In this document: positions 35,584-43,711 of the stretch, one piece after another
Layout: each line of letters starts with the position of its first letter
How positions within the stretch are numbered: position 1 is the first letter of the stretch
DNA from: Pokkaliibacter sp046614695
GTDB lineage: Bacteria > Pseudomonadota > Gammaproteobacteria > Pseudomonadales > Balneatricaceae
DNA length: 64,000 nt
Assembly (NCBI RefSeq): GCF_046614695.1
Contig: NZ_JBKKHQ010000012.1
Span: 248,001-312,000 of the forward strand
Direction of reading: 5' to 3'
Notes under the pieces: model-generated
What the model saw: only the letters and a program-made list of their open reading frames with translations
Told to the model about the DNA's origin: nothing
Database searches by the model: none
Position numbers and translations under genes: made by a program

Positions 35584-35991
35584 ATGCATTTTGTTGTGCT
35601 GTTTTTACTGACGCTGATCGTTATCGTCTTTTGCCTGTGGGTGTTTACCCGCATGGGTGTGCCGCGTTACCGCCCCTCGATCGTACAGATTGAGCAGTTA
35701 CTGCAAGGTGTGGTGGATGGATATACCCGGCGCGATGAGTGGGTGATGTTTCTGGGTTGTCCGCTGCACCATGATCCGGAGCTGGAGATTATCCGGATTC
35801 GCTGCATTGGTCTGGAGGAGGGCGATGATGATCATCCACCCTGTACCCAGGGCATCAATGGCTATCTCTATAACCGCGAAGGGCGCGAGCGCGCAGAGCA
35901 GATTCTTCGCAGTATCAAGCTACTCAGGTCTCAGCGCGAACTACAGCACAAGCGCGAGCAGGAGTCCGAGGACGATAACCGCTCGTCTTAA
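35584..35991 (+). CDS. Hypothetical membrane-anchored protein, 135 residues
   Basis: One N-terminal transmembrane helix (residues 2-22) is followed by a soluble part containing three cysteines (GCPLHH, IRCIGLEE, PPCTQG) and a charged C-terminus rich in Arg and Glu. I do not recognise the family. It lies 54 bases after the DUF2489 gene, suggesting co-expression. Its last four bases overlap the end of the convergent gene at 35988. Confidence 0.7.
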   Translation: MHFVVLFLLTLIVIVFCLWVFTRMGVPRYRPSIVQIEQLLQGVVDGYTRRDEWVMFLGCPLHHDPELEIIRIRCIGLEEGDDDHPPCTQGINGYLYNREGRERAEQILRSIKLLRSQRELQHKREQESEDDNRSS

Positions 35992-36383
35992 TCAATATCC
36001 ATGCTGTCAGTCTGCTCATGCAGCTCCTGATAGCTTCCTCCCCAGGATATCTGCTTGAAACCTGCCTCCTGAAGATCCGTCAGTACCTCTCCGGCGTGTG
36101 ACGGGTCAGCGCAGTAAAGACTGCCGCTACTTTGTGTATCCGCCGTGACTTTGACTTCATCGGCCAGTGCGCGAAAATCCGCGACGACCTCAGGCTGGTC
36201 ATCATCAAATTTCACCAGACAGCGATCATGCTCATGCTTGGCGCGCATGTGCTCAATATGCTCCTTGGAGCTACTGCTACTGCTGTCTTCGGCATAGGCA
36301 TGTAGTGCCAGGGTGGGAAGCATCATCAGGCCAAGGAGCCCCCAGAGAAAGCCGGTTCCTGTGGAGTTCTTCATCAGTGTCAT
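35988..36383 (-). CDS. Secreted hypothetical protein with signal peptide
   Basis: The product begins with a Sec signal (hydrophobic FLWGLLGLMMLPTLALHAYA) and probable cleavage after AYA, leaving about 100 residues. A serine run and a His/Glu-rich segment (EHIEHMRAKHEHDRC) come first. A domain with one Cys in SLYCADPS and a GFKQISWGG segment follows. No family is recognised. ATG 36383 or ATG 36374 are both possible starts. It is convergent with the 135-residue membrane protein gene. Confidence 0.7.
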   Translation of the reverse strand: MTLMKNSTGTGFLWGLLGLMMLPTLALHAYAEDSSSSSSKEHIEHMRAKHEHDRCLVKFDDDQPEVVADFRALADEVKVTADTQSSGSLYCADPSHAGEVLTDLQEAGFKQISWGGSYQELHEQTDSMDID

Positions 36384-36437
36384 CCTGCGTCCAGACATTC
36401 TCAATAACTGGGGGCTTGGCCCTTGTGGCTAAAGGCC

Positions 36438-37589
36438 TTAATTGTGGTTTTTCAGTGCACTTTCCATGCGATCCAGACCCTCTTTAAGGGTGTGGAAGGT
36501 GCAGCCGAAATTCAGGCGGACATAGCGTGGGTTGCCAAAGTCCTGACCCGGTGACAGGCCAACGCCGTGCTCTTCAAAGAACTTCTGCGGATTCTCAAGG
36601 CCGGTATCGGTGGCATCAATCCAGGCCAGGTAAGTCGCCTCAATCGGTTTGAGTGACAGCCCTGGCATCTTGTTGATGCGCTCGATGCAGTAATCGCGGT
36701 TGCGGCGCAGATAGTTGAGCTGATCTTCCAGCCAGGCATCGCCTTCGCGGTAGGCTGCTTCTGCGGCTGTCAGGGCCAGCAGGCTCACATCCGGCAGAAT
36801 GCCACGACCGGCATGTTCAAATTTCTGGCGCAATGTCGCATTGGGAATGAGCGCAAAGGAGCAGCCAAGACCGGCGATATTGAAGGTTTTGCTCGGGGCC
36901 ATCAGCGTGACGGTACGCTCGCCCAGCTCCGCGCTTAAGCTGGCGAACGGAATATGCTTAAGGCCCGGCTCCAGCAGCAGGTCGCAGTGGATTTCATCGC
37001 TACAGACAATTAAGTCGAATACTTCGCAGAGCTTGCCCAGTGCCAGTAATTCCTCACGGGTGTACACGGTGCCGCCCGGATTGTGGGGGTTACAGAACAA
37101 CAGCAGGCTGCCTTGCAGCTCATTTTCACGCAGCTGTTTTGCCAGTTCATCCAGATCCATGACCCAGCGATCCCCATTTTCTTTCATGGGAATGGTCAGC
37201 AGTTCGCGCTCCGACAGGCGTGGGGCACTCATAAAGGGCGGATAAATAGGCTTGGGAGAAATCACCCGCTGCTCTTTGCTGATCAGGCTGCGGCAGGCGA
37301 GGTTAAGACCGGGAACAAGCCCCGGCAAGTAGACGACCCACTCGGGTTTGACCTCCCACTGATAGAGTTTTGCCAGGCGCTCGACGATCACTTGGGTAAG
37401 TTGTGCAGGCGGTTTGGTGTAGCCGAAAATCCCATGGTCGACGCGCTCATGCAGGGCCTTGCGAATGGCCTCGGGGACTTCAAAATCCGTGTCAGCAACC
37501 CACATGGGGAGGATGTCCTGGCCTTTGTACTTGTCCCACTTCTGGCTAAAGGTGCCTTTGCGATCGGTGTGCTTGTCGAAGCTGAGCAT
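36438..37589 (-). CDS. patB: PatB/MalY-type cystathionine beta-lyase (PLP-dependent C-S lyase)
   Basis: This fold-type I PLP enzyme cleaves C-S bonds of cystathionine or cysteine conjugates. The 383-residue protein has the family N-terminus (ILPMWVADTDFEVPEAI), the substrate-loop FGYTKPP, the PNP-type FCNPHNPGGTVYTREEL, the catalytic-lysine motif APSKTFNIAGLG near residue 232, and the final YVRLNFGCTFHTLKEGLDRM. I chose ATG 37589 (MLSFDKH) behind AGGGA. An in-frame start at 37610 lacks a good site. It is divergent from the glycosylase gene, with about 96 bases between them. Confidence 0.9.
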   Translation of the reverse strand: MLSFDKHTDRKGTFSQKWDKYKGQDILPMWVADTDFEVPEAIRKALHERVDHGIFGYTKPPAQLTQVIVERLAKLYQWEVKPEWVVYLPGLVPGLNLACRSLISKEQRVISPKPIYPPFMSAPRLSERELLTIPMKENGDRWVMDLDELAKQLRENELQGSLLLFCNPHNPGGTVYTREELLALGKLCEVFDLIVCSDEIHCDLLLEPGLKHIPFASLSAELGERTVTLMAPSKTFNIAGLGCSFALIPNATLRQKFEHAGRGILPDVSLLALTAAEAAYREGDAWLEDQLNYLRRNRDYCIERINKMPGLSLKPIEATYLAWIDATDTGLENPQKFFEEHGVGLSPGQDFGNPRYVRLNFGCTFHTLKEGLDRMESALKNHN

Positions 37590-37685
37590 GTCATAGTCCC
37601 TGTCAGTCATCAGTGTGGCCGGCTGGCTTGATGCCGTCGGGCTACCTGATGACAATGGGTAGCCCCGTAACCGGACTCTGCGCCT

Positions 37686-38366
37686 ATGATACTTTCTCCT
37701 GCATTCTTCGCCCAACCTCCTGTTGCGCTTGCCCGTGCTTTATTGGGCAAAGTGATACGTCACAAAGTGGGTGAGCAGTGGCTTGCCGTCCGGATCATCG
37801 AAACAGAAGCCTACGATGTCCGTGATCGTGGCAGCCATGCCTCTCTCGGGTTTACGGAAAAACGGCGCGGGCTTTTTATGCCCCCCGGCATCCTCTACAT
37901 GTATTACGCCCGCGGCAAGGATTCGCTGAACTTCAGTGCCGAGGGTGAGGGCAATGGTGTACTGATCAAGTCAGCCATTCCCTGGCAGGATAGCCTCAGC
38001 GAAGCGGCTTCACTGAGAATGATGCAGGCCCTGAACCCTAAGACCGATGGCACGGCGCGTCCGCTTCATAAGCTGTGTTCAGGACAAACGCTGGTGTGTA
38101 AGGCGCTGGGGTTAAAAGTGAGTGAGTGGGATCAGCAGCCACAGGACCCGCAGCGATTGCGTGTCGAAGATATCGGCTATCAGCCGGAGCGGATTCTGCA
38201 GGCGCCGCGCCTGGGCATTCCCAGTGGCCGGGATGAACACCTGCTCTGGCGCTTTATTGATGCCAGTGACGTGCGTTCCTGTACGCAAAACCCTCTGACG
38301 CGTCCGCAGATTCCTTGTCATGAACTTACCGCTGCCATGCCGAGTGTGATCAGCGAGCCAGGCTGA
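37686..38366 (+). CDS. 3-methyladenine DNA glycosylase (AAG/MPG family)
   Basis: This base-excision repair enzyme removes alkylated purines. The 226-residue protein matches the AAG/MPG family: LLGKVIRHK, the catalytic glutamate in VRIIETEAY, the intercalating-loop region (MYYARGKDSLNFS) and GVLIKSAIP. Compared with the archetype the C-terminal region is of normal length. It is transcribed divergently from patB. Its regulation cannot be read from the sequence. It is unrelated to E. coli Tag or AlkA in fold. Confidence 0.93.
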   Translation: MILSPAFFAQPPVALARALLGKVIRHKVGEQWLAVRIIETEAYDVRDRGSHASLGFTEKRRGLFMPPGILYMYYARGKDSLNFSAEGEGNGVLIKSAIPWQDSLSEAASLRMMQALNPKTDGTARPLHKLCSGQTLVCKALGLKVSEWDQQPQDPQRLRVEDIGYQPERILQAPRLGIPSGRDEHLLWRFIDASDVRSCTQNPLTRPQIPCHELTAAMPSVISEPG

Positions 38367-38477
38367 TCATCACTGTCCGCAGTCGGCCCGGTGAAATCGC
38401 CGGGAGGCGTCCTTTCAGTCGATGGCCTGTGGTATGCTGCTTTCCCATTTTGCGGATAATCCATCCCCAGAGACCCT

Positions 38478-39398
38478 ATGTCATCCGAGACCCATAACAC
38501 AGCCTTCGGCGACCTTGCCATCGATGAGACCCAGCGTCAGGCCTATCTTGAGGCCATGGGGATTGATGTGTGGATGCCGACCACTGTGTTAGCCGGTGCC
38601 CACCCGAGTGACTATTTCGAGTGGGATGCGCTGGCTCCGGCCGAAAGAGAGCATGCTTCTGCCGCTCCGGCAGCAACCACGATCACTCCGCCGCTGACAT
38701 CGCGGGCACCTGCCGATGCCAAAGCCGAGTTGCAGGCATTGGCTTCGCAGACATTGGGTAAACCTCTGGAGCCAGCCGCACCCGAGAATCAGACGCCGGC
38801 AGTGAACCCGGTGGCCAAACCTGCACCCGCGAAGCCTGTGACGAGCAGTGCACAGGAGCCCGTTGCTGATACCCGTGCCAGCACAGAAGTCGTGCCGGTG
38901 TTTCATCTGGCAGCCATGGCCTTTTCCCGCGGTATTGTCCTCACCGATATGCCAACACGCATGAAACGCCTCAGTCAGGAACATATCCAGTTGCTGACGG
39001 CGATGCTGAGCGCGGTGACGGGCCAGAAGGAATCTATGGCAACCGTGAAGTATTTTTTCTGGCCGATGGTGAAAACCCAGGGCGTTGATCAGACTGCGCG
39101 AGTGGCGCAGCAGACACTGGCGCGCTGGTTGCCGGTGCAGCGCCAGCAGGAAAGCCAGGATTACCTGATTGTGATGGGTGAGAAAGCCATCGAGCAGATT
39201 CTGCCTGGCTCAGAAGAACCTGCCTTTGATCGCCTGCATGAGTACGCAGGCTGGCAGGGGGTGGGGATTACCCATGGTCTGCATGCCCTGCTCAACCTGC
39301 CTGAATTAAAGCGGGATACCTGGCAGCATTTACAGCCGATGGTGCGCGCATTGAAAGCCCGTGTCAGCCCGGAGACTTCGCCGGAAGCCGCATCATGA
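38478..39398 (+). CDS. Candidate cryptic DNA polymerase III psi subunit (HolD-like)
   Basis: The 306-residue product has a short N-terminal segment (RQAYLEAMGIDVWMP) similar to the start of HolD (LQQLGITQW...P). A proline/alanine-rich linker runs from about residue 60 to 135. A folded C-terminal domain from about 140 ends in ALLNLPELKRDTWQHLQPM. It overlaps the rimI start by four bases (ATGA). In E. coli holD overlaps rimI the same way, and a long diverged psi is known in pseudomonads. HolD links the clamp loader to SSB. Identity is inferred from motif plus synteny; a direct match cannot be shown here. Confidence 0.6.
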   Translation: MSSETHNTAFGDLAIDETQRQAYLEAMGIDVWMPTTVLAGAHPSDYFEWDALAPAEREHASAAPAATTITPPLTSRAPADAKAELQALASQTLGKPLEPAAPENQTPAVNPVAKPAPAKPVTSSAQEPVADTRASTEVVPVFHLAAMAFSRGIVLTDMPTRMKRLSQEHIQLLTAMLSAVTGQKESMATVKYFFWPMVKTQGVDQTARVAQQTLARWLPVQRQQESQDYLIVMGEKAIEQILPGSEEPAFDRLHEYAGWQGVGITHGLHALLNLPELKRDTWQHLQPMVRALKARVSPETSPEAAS

Positions 39399-39853
39399 GT
39401 CTGATCAGTGTTGATGCTTCTTCAGCGACGCTGCTGGCAGAACAGGCTGCGCGGGCTTTTTCCCATCCCTGGACTGAAAAGCAGTTTGCCGGCAGCGCCG
39501 AGTCAGGGCACTGGCTGGCAATCTGGCAATCTGAAGAGCGCATGCTCGGGCATGTGGTGATCAGTCAGGTGCTGGATGAAGCCGAGATCCTGACGATTGC
39601 GGTCGAACCTGCGGCGCAGGGACGGGGAATAGGCTCCGCCATGCTGAAACAGGTGATTGCTCGCTTACGAGAGCAGCACATGGCTCGGCTCATGCTGGAA
39701 GTGCGCTCCGGCAATCATGCGGCCCTCGCCCTCTATCGCAAGTGGGGCTTTGTGGAGGATGGCCGCCGCAAAGGCTATTACCCCGGTGAAGACGGCGGAC
39801 CTGCCGAAGATGCGTTGCTGATGAGTTTATTGCTCACTGAACAGCCTGCCTGA
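39395..39853 (+). CDS. rimI: Ribosomal protein S18 alanine N-acetyltransferase
   Basis: RimI is a GNAT acetyltransferase acting on the N-terminal alanine of ribosomal protein S18. The 152-residue protein has the expected PWTEKQFAGS segment, acetyl-CoA-binding VEPAAQGRGIGSAML motif, and LEVRSGNHAALALYRKWGFVEDGRRKGYY. The start overlaps the HolD-like gene by four bases, so translation is probably coupled. The stop is 39 bases from the end of the convergent 406-residue effector-like gene. Confidence 0.93.
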   Translation: MSLISVDASSATLLAEQAARAFSHPWTEKQFAGSAESGHWLAIWQSEERMLGHVVISQVLDEAEILTIAVEPAAQGRGIGSAMLKQVIARLREQHMARLMLEVRSGNHAALALYRKWGFVEDGRRKGYYPGEDGGPAEDALLMSLLLTEQPA

Positions 39854-39891
39854 CCGCGACTGCAACTTACCCACCATCTTCTCTGCGACGA

Positions 39892-41112
39892 TCAGTTGTC
39901 CTCGTCTTTCTCGCTGGCATTGCTGGGCGAGGAGTCACGCTCTGACAAATGCTCAGAATCCGTATCAAAATAGCTATCGCCCACGCGCGGTGAGCGCAGT
40001 GCGCTCAGTCGGGATTGCATGGTGCCAAGCAGCGCTGACATTGCATCTTCTGATCGATTGCCCAACGCATGGGTGGGGAGTGCCTGAAGCCCGGGAAAAA
40101 CATCGCCCGGGCGCTGGCTGGCGCGCAGCAAGCGGAAGGGGCCGATGTTTTCATTGAAGACCGAGAAGGTCTGCTCCGGGTTCTTAAGCTCGCTCTCGAT
40201 ATGATCGCAGATGCCACAGGGACGACGAGTACCCGCAATGGGGATCAGAATGGGAGTATCCTCAGCCAGACCCCGGTGAGCGCGTGTTGCTGCCGCATGG
40301 GCCTCGGCATCCACCGTAATATCATCATACAGCGTCATTTCGGCATGCATTGAGGCATGAGGCTGGCCTTCCATCAGGCTGCGTTTATTGCCCGGATAGA
40401 CTTCGCTGGGGACAAAACGCACAAAGTTATCAATCACGTTCTTATCCCGACTGCCGAGGGCAATGGCCGCGTGATGCAGGGTATCCAGAATGCTGCTGAG
40501 CTGCCTGGCATCTTCCGGCAGACGGCTGGAGGCGGGTTGCTCGTCCAGCTCTTTAAGCGCCAGCGCTTTGAAGTTCGCAAAGCCTTTGGCATCCACCAGA
40601 TGCTCGTTGAAGGCTTTTAGCAAGCGGGCTGCCCGTGGTTGACCTTCATTGGCTTTGAGGAGTCCTTTGAGTGCGCCTTTAAGAAGATTGTTGGTGTTAC
40701 GGTTGCCGGTCAGCTGAATCTGGTGGTCATACACCGTGGCCTGAACCTCACCCACACCCACGGTGCCTGAGTACGCCACACTGGCGAACCAGCGTAAGGC
40801 CTGATGAGAGCGTTCGAAACCTGAATAGGGTTTGGTACCCAGCGACTCCGAGGGACGAAGCGCATTCGCCGCGACGCTATCTGCCTTGGGGATATCCAGA
40901 AACTGATGCTGACGGCCCTGAATATCAGAGCTGAGCAAACGGCTATTGCTCAGCAAGCGCTGGGGGTCGGCCATTGTCTGGGTTTCCGGGAGGCTGGAGG
41001 CATCCAGTACCAACGTTCCTTCAGGCAAGCGAATAGAGGGAATAGGCTCCTGTGACGTGAGGGGAGCATTGACACCAATCCGGGGTGATTGTCCTGGAGC
41101 ATGAATAGGCAT
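39892..41112 (-). CDS. Deaminase-fold protein, predicted type III effector (shorter paralogue)
   Basis: The 406-residue protein is paralogous to the 586-residue product upstream. Zinc-dependent deaminase motifs are present: His256-Ala-Glu258 (ASMHAEMTLYDDI) and Pro298-Cys-x-x-Cys302 (GTRRPCGICDHIESEL), 43 residues from His to the first Cys, the same spacing as in the paralogue. Other shared blocks are GFERSHQALRWFASV, EVYPGNK, GPFRLLRASQRPGDVFPG and DSYFDTDSE. The N-terminal 90 residues are polar and low in structure, as expected for a secretion region, and there is no Sec signal. It lies 123 bases after its paralogue, without a clear ribosome-binding site. Activity and target are inferred. 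Confidence 0.75.
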   Translation of the reverse strand: MPIHAPGQSPRIGVNAPLTSQEPIPSIRLPEGTLVLDASSLPETQTMADPQRLLSNSRLLSSDIQGRQHQFLDIPKADSVAANALRPSESLGTKPYSGFERSHQALRWFASVAYSGTVGVGEVQATVYDHQIQLTGNRNTNNLLKGALKGLLKANEGQPRAARLLKAFNEHLVDAKGFANFKALALKELDEQPASSRLPEDARQLSSILDTLHHAAIALGSRDKNVIDNFVRFVPSEVYPGNKRSLMEGQPHASMHAEMTLYDDITVDAEAHAAATRAHRGLAEDTPILIPIAGTRRPCGICDHIESELKNPEQTFSVFNENIGPFRLLRASQRPGDVFPGLQALPTHALGNRSEDAMSALLGTMQSRLSALRSPRVGDSYFDTDSEHLSERDSSPSNASEKDEDN

Positions 41113-41235
41113 GGCTGGAGGTTATCTCAAACTGATCGTGATCTTTCTGCCACAGCCTCGTCCCTGACCACCTGAAAAGTGGCTGATCGTGTTGTGGCGA
41201 CTGCTAATACCGGGATGCTTTCACGCCAGACTGGC

Positions 41236-42996
41236 TCAGGCGCCTTCATCCTGACGGGTGCGCTTACGAGCCCTGTCATCCTCCTCGTCACGTTCTCGTT
41301 TGAACGCGGGAGCAAAACGGTCGGCACTGTGACTTTGAGGCTGGTCGCTGCGAGAGCGCTGCAAGCCTGGCCGCTGCCCGCCATGACGTGGCCCGGTGGG
41401 GGGGCGATTAAAATCGGCGCCACGAAAACGCTGAGGCTGGCCGTCATCATTGGGGCGGTTTGGCCCGCGGCTGTTGTCGTTGCCGCGATAATTGTCATTA
41501 CCACGGAAGCTGTCACGGCGGCGGAAGTTATTCACATCTTCCGATTGCCGGCGGTTTTGTATGGGTGGCCGCTGACGAGGCTGGGAAGTGCTGGTCTGGT
41601 TATCACTCTCCGCGCGTGAATAGCGTGGCCGTCCCTGCGCCCCCTGTCGCTGCCATGACTGCTGGCGCTCCTGCCATTGGGGGTTGTTGAACACCGGGCG
41701 GTCGTTGTTATTGCGGGAGTTACTCTGGCTGCGGTCGCGGCCATTTCCCTGCGTCCGGCCAGCATTCTGTTGTCTCTGATTCTCGAAGAACCGGTTGGCA
41801 TGCCCTGCGGACTCGTTACGTTCCAGCACCGGGCTGCCTGCCAGACTGCCGTTATCGGAGTCCGTATCATAGAAACTGTCGATCTTGGGTAGCTCAGCGG
41901 CCCGGTAGGAATTCTTCAGCGTATCCAGAATGCCGCCAATATTTTGCTGTCCGCCGAAAGGCGCCGAAGTAATCACCTGCGCGCCGGGGAAGGTGTTGCC
42001 CGGGCGCTGGCTGGAGCGGATAAGACGGAACGGACCGGTCGAGTCATTGAAAATGGAGTTTTCGTTGGTCTTCAACTCCTGCTCGATATGATCGCAAATG
42101 CCGCAGGGACGACGGGCGCCTGCAATCGGAATCAATACCGGCTGATCTTCCTTCAAACCATAGCTTTTGCGGGTCTGCTCCAGTACATCGTCTTTGCGAC
42201 GGCCAATGTCTTCATAGAGCATTTGCTCTGCATGCATGCTGACCTTGGTATCCTTGCCAAACGAGATGGCTTTTGAACCCGGGTAAACATCATTAGGCAC
42301 CACCTCAAGATAGGCATCAATTTGCGAGGGGTCCTTGCTGGCCAGCGCCTTGGCCGCATCGTGCAGAATATCCAGAATTTCGCCCAGCTGATGTCGCTGG
42401 TTGGCTGCATCCTCCGCGGGAGGGTTTTCATCAAACTCTTTTAGTGCCTGTTCACGAAAGGCCTTGAAGCCTTTTTCACTGATCAGGAAGTCTTTGATTT
42501 CCTGCTGATGGCGAAAGCTGCGCTCAAAATTGAGATTCTTGTCCAGACCTCGGGCGAGGGCATCTTTGAGCTCATTCGAGTTCTGGTTAGAGGTAATGTA
42601 AAGCTTGCCTGAATGCACCGTTGCCTGAACTTCCACGGCCTGATAAGCCGAGCGAAGGCCTACGGAAGAAAACCAGCGCAGAGCCTGGTTCATGCGCTCA
42701 AGGCCGACATACGCCCGCTTGCCAGCGGCTTCCGGCGCGCGCTGGGCGTCCGCGTTTTGTGCATCGCGGCGGTTAATCTTCAGCATGTAATGCTGGCCGG
42801 GGCCTGCATTAATCGAATGAGGTGTGGTCTGGGAAAACAGTTTGGCAGGCTCACTCATGCTGGCGGATTGGCCATGCTCTTCCGGAATGAGCGAGAGCGT
42901 TCCACGTGGATGGTGGCGTGCCCGATGGCCTCCCTCCTGTGGCTGTGTGGGGTAGGTATTAAAGCCTCCGCCAACGCGGTTGATATCGTTACGCAT
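41236..42996 (-). CDS. Deaminase-fold protein with Arg/Gln/Asn-rich tail, predicted type III effector
   Basis: This 586-residue protein carries deaminase-superfamily zinc motifs: His255-Ala-Glu257 (SMHAEQMLYEDI) and Pro297-Cys-x-x-Cys301 (GARRPCGICDHIEQEL), in which Glu257 would be the proton shuttle. The domain covers about residues 95-375. Residues 400-586 are rich in Arg, Asn, Gln and Gly (RG, RRR, SR), as in RNA-binding tails, and end with K566-R567, ten residues, then K578-R-T-R581, a bipartite nuclear-localisation-like pattern. The start (ATG 42996) overlaps the chaperone stop as TGATG, with AGGAA upstream. It lies downstream of an hrp box. Deamination of host nucleic acid is an inference. 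Confidence 0.78.
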   Translation of the reverse strand: MRNDINRVGGGFNTYPTQPQEGGHRARHHPRGTLSLIPEEHGQSASMSEPAKLFSQTTPHSINAGPGQHYMLKINRRDAQNADAQRAPEAAGKRAYVGLERMNQALRWFSSVGLRSAYQAVEVQATVHSGKLYITSNQNSNELKDALARGLDKNLNFERSFRHQQEIKDFLISEKGFKAFREQALKEFDENPPAEDAANQRHQLGEILDILHDAAKALASKDPSQIDAYLEVVPNDVYPGSKAISFGKDTKVSMHAEQMLYEDIGRRKDDVLEQTRKSYGLKEDQPVLIPIAGARRPCGICDHIEQELKTNENSIFNDSTGPFRLIRSSQRPGNTFPGAQVITSAPFGGQQNIGGILDTLKNSYRAAELPKIDSFYDTDSDNGSLAGSPVLERNESAGHANRFFENQRQQNAGRTQGNGRDRSQSNSRNNNDRPVFNNPQWQERQQSWQRQGAQGRPRYSRAESDNQTSTSQPRQRPPIQNRRQSEDVNNFRRRDSFRGNDNYRGNDNSRGPNRPNDDGQPQRFRGADFNRPPTGPRHGGQRPGLQRSRSDQPQSHSADRFAPAFKRERDEEDDRARKRTRQDEGA

Positions 42997-43511
42997 CAGA
43001 ACGGATTCCTGCCCAGCCTGCCAGATAGAGGGTTGAGCTCCGGACGGCTAGCGGGGGCGGCGTTGCGTTGCTGGCTTTTTTGCAGTTCACGCGCCTTGTG
43101 CCGGAAGTAACGTACCAGTTGCAGAAGATTGGCGATCAGGCTTTCCAGTAACTCGCTGGATAGCGCCTCCAGCGACTCCTGATAAGACAGCACCAGTTGG
43201 TTGCTGCGCTCATCAATACTGAAAACGCAGCCACGGTTGGTAATACCGGGAAAGCTCATTTGCAATAAGCTGTACAGCACCTGCAAATCACCGGGGTTGT
43301 CACGGGAGAGTTCGATGACCTCTGCCAATACCATGAGGTGGGTTTTGGGTTCAGGCATGAAGAGGGTCAGAACGATATCTTCCTCGGTGCCAGGGGCCTG
43401 GATGCCGCACACCTGATTTTCGTCCAGCGCCAGCTCCGGCAGTCCACAGCGCTCCGCGAGTTCCTTGAGGAGCTGATTAACCTTGGCGACAGGTGAGGAT
43501 AAGGATGACAT
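42996..43511 (-). CDS. CesT/Tir-type type III secretion chaperone
   Basis: The 171-residue acidic protein fits the CesT family of class I type III chaperones. It has an N-terminal helix (VNQLLKELAERCGLPELALDENQVCGI), a beta strand with IVLTLFMPEP, a central LYSLLQMSFPGITNRGCVFSIDERSNQLVLSYQ block, and a long C-terminal helix (LLESLIANLLQLVRYFRHKARELQ). Such chaperones bind one effector and deliver it to the type III injectisome. The gene is the first in its operon, its stop overlaps the next start as TGATG, and AAGG lies about ten bases before its ATG. An hrp box lies 98 bases upstream. Confidence 0.85.
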   Translation of the reverse strand: MSSLSSPVAKVNQLLKELAERCGLPELALDENQVCGIQAPGTEEDIVLTLFMPEPKTHLMVLAEVIELSRDNPGDLQVLYSLLQMSFPGITNRGCVFSIDERSNQLVLSYQESLEALSSELLESLIANLLQLVRYFRHKARELQKSQQRNAAPASRPELNPLSGRLGRNPF

Positions 43512-43609
43512 GTGTGGCCTTATATCTCTGACAGGTCAGAAGTCTGATGGCAGCCAGACGTTTGACTCAATGAAAGATTGAGGTTTTGAAAAAGAAACCG
43601 GTTGTAGTC

Positions 43610-43637
43610 TAAGTGGAGTTAAGTGAACGCCGGTTCC
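43610..43637 (-). promoter_or_regulatory. Perfect hrp box (HrpL-type sigma promoter)
   Basis: Read on the minus strand, GGAACC (43637-43632), 15 bases, then CCACTTA (43616-43610) matches the HrpL consensus GGAACC-N15/16-CCACNNA at every specified position. The promoter points to the CesT chaperone gene, 98 bases away. It lies directly after the terminator of the preceding gene. HrpL controls type III secretion genes in plant-associated pseudomonads and enterics. Confidence 0.85.
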
Positions 43638-43640
43638 TTG

Positions 43641-43676
43641 CAAAAACGCCCTGAAGACAGAGCAACAGGGCGTTTC
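43641..43676 (-). terminator. Rho-independent terminator of the hydrolase-like gene
   Basis: A 10-bp stem (AAACGCCCTG / CAGGGCGTTT on the minus strand) with a 12-base loop ends in five T on the minus strand. It separates the hydrolase-like gene from the hrp promoter. Confidence 0.85.
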
Positions 43677-43711
43677 CTTAATGAGATGAGTAATCTTTAC
43701 CAAGCGTAACG

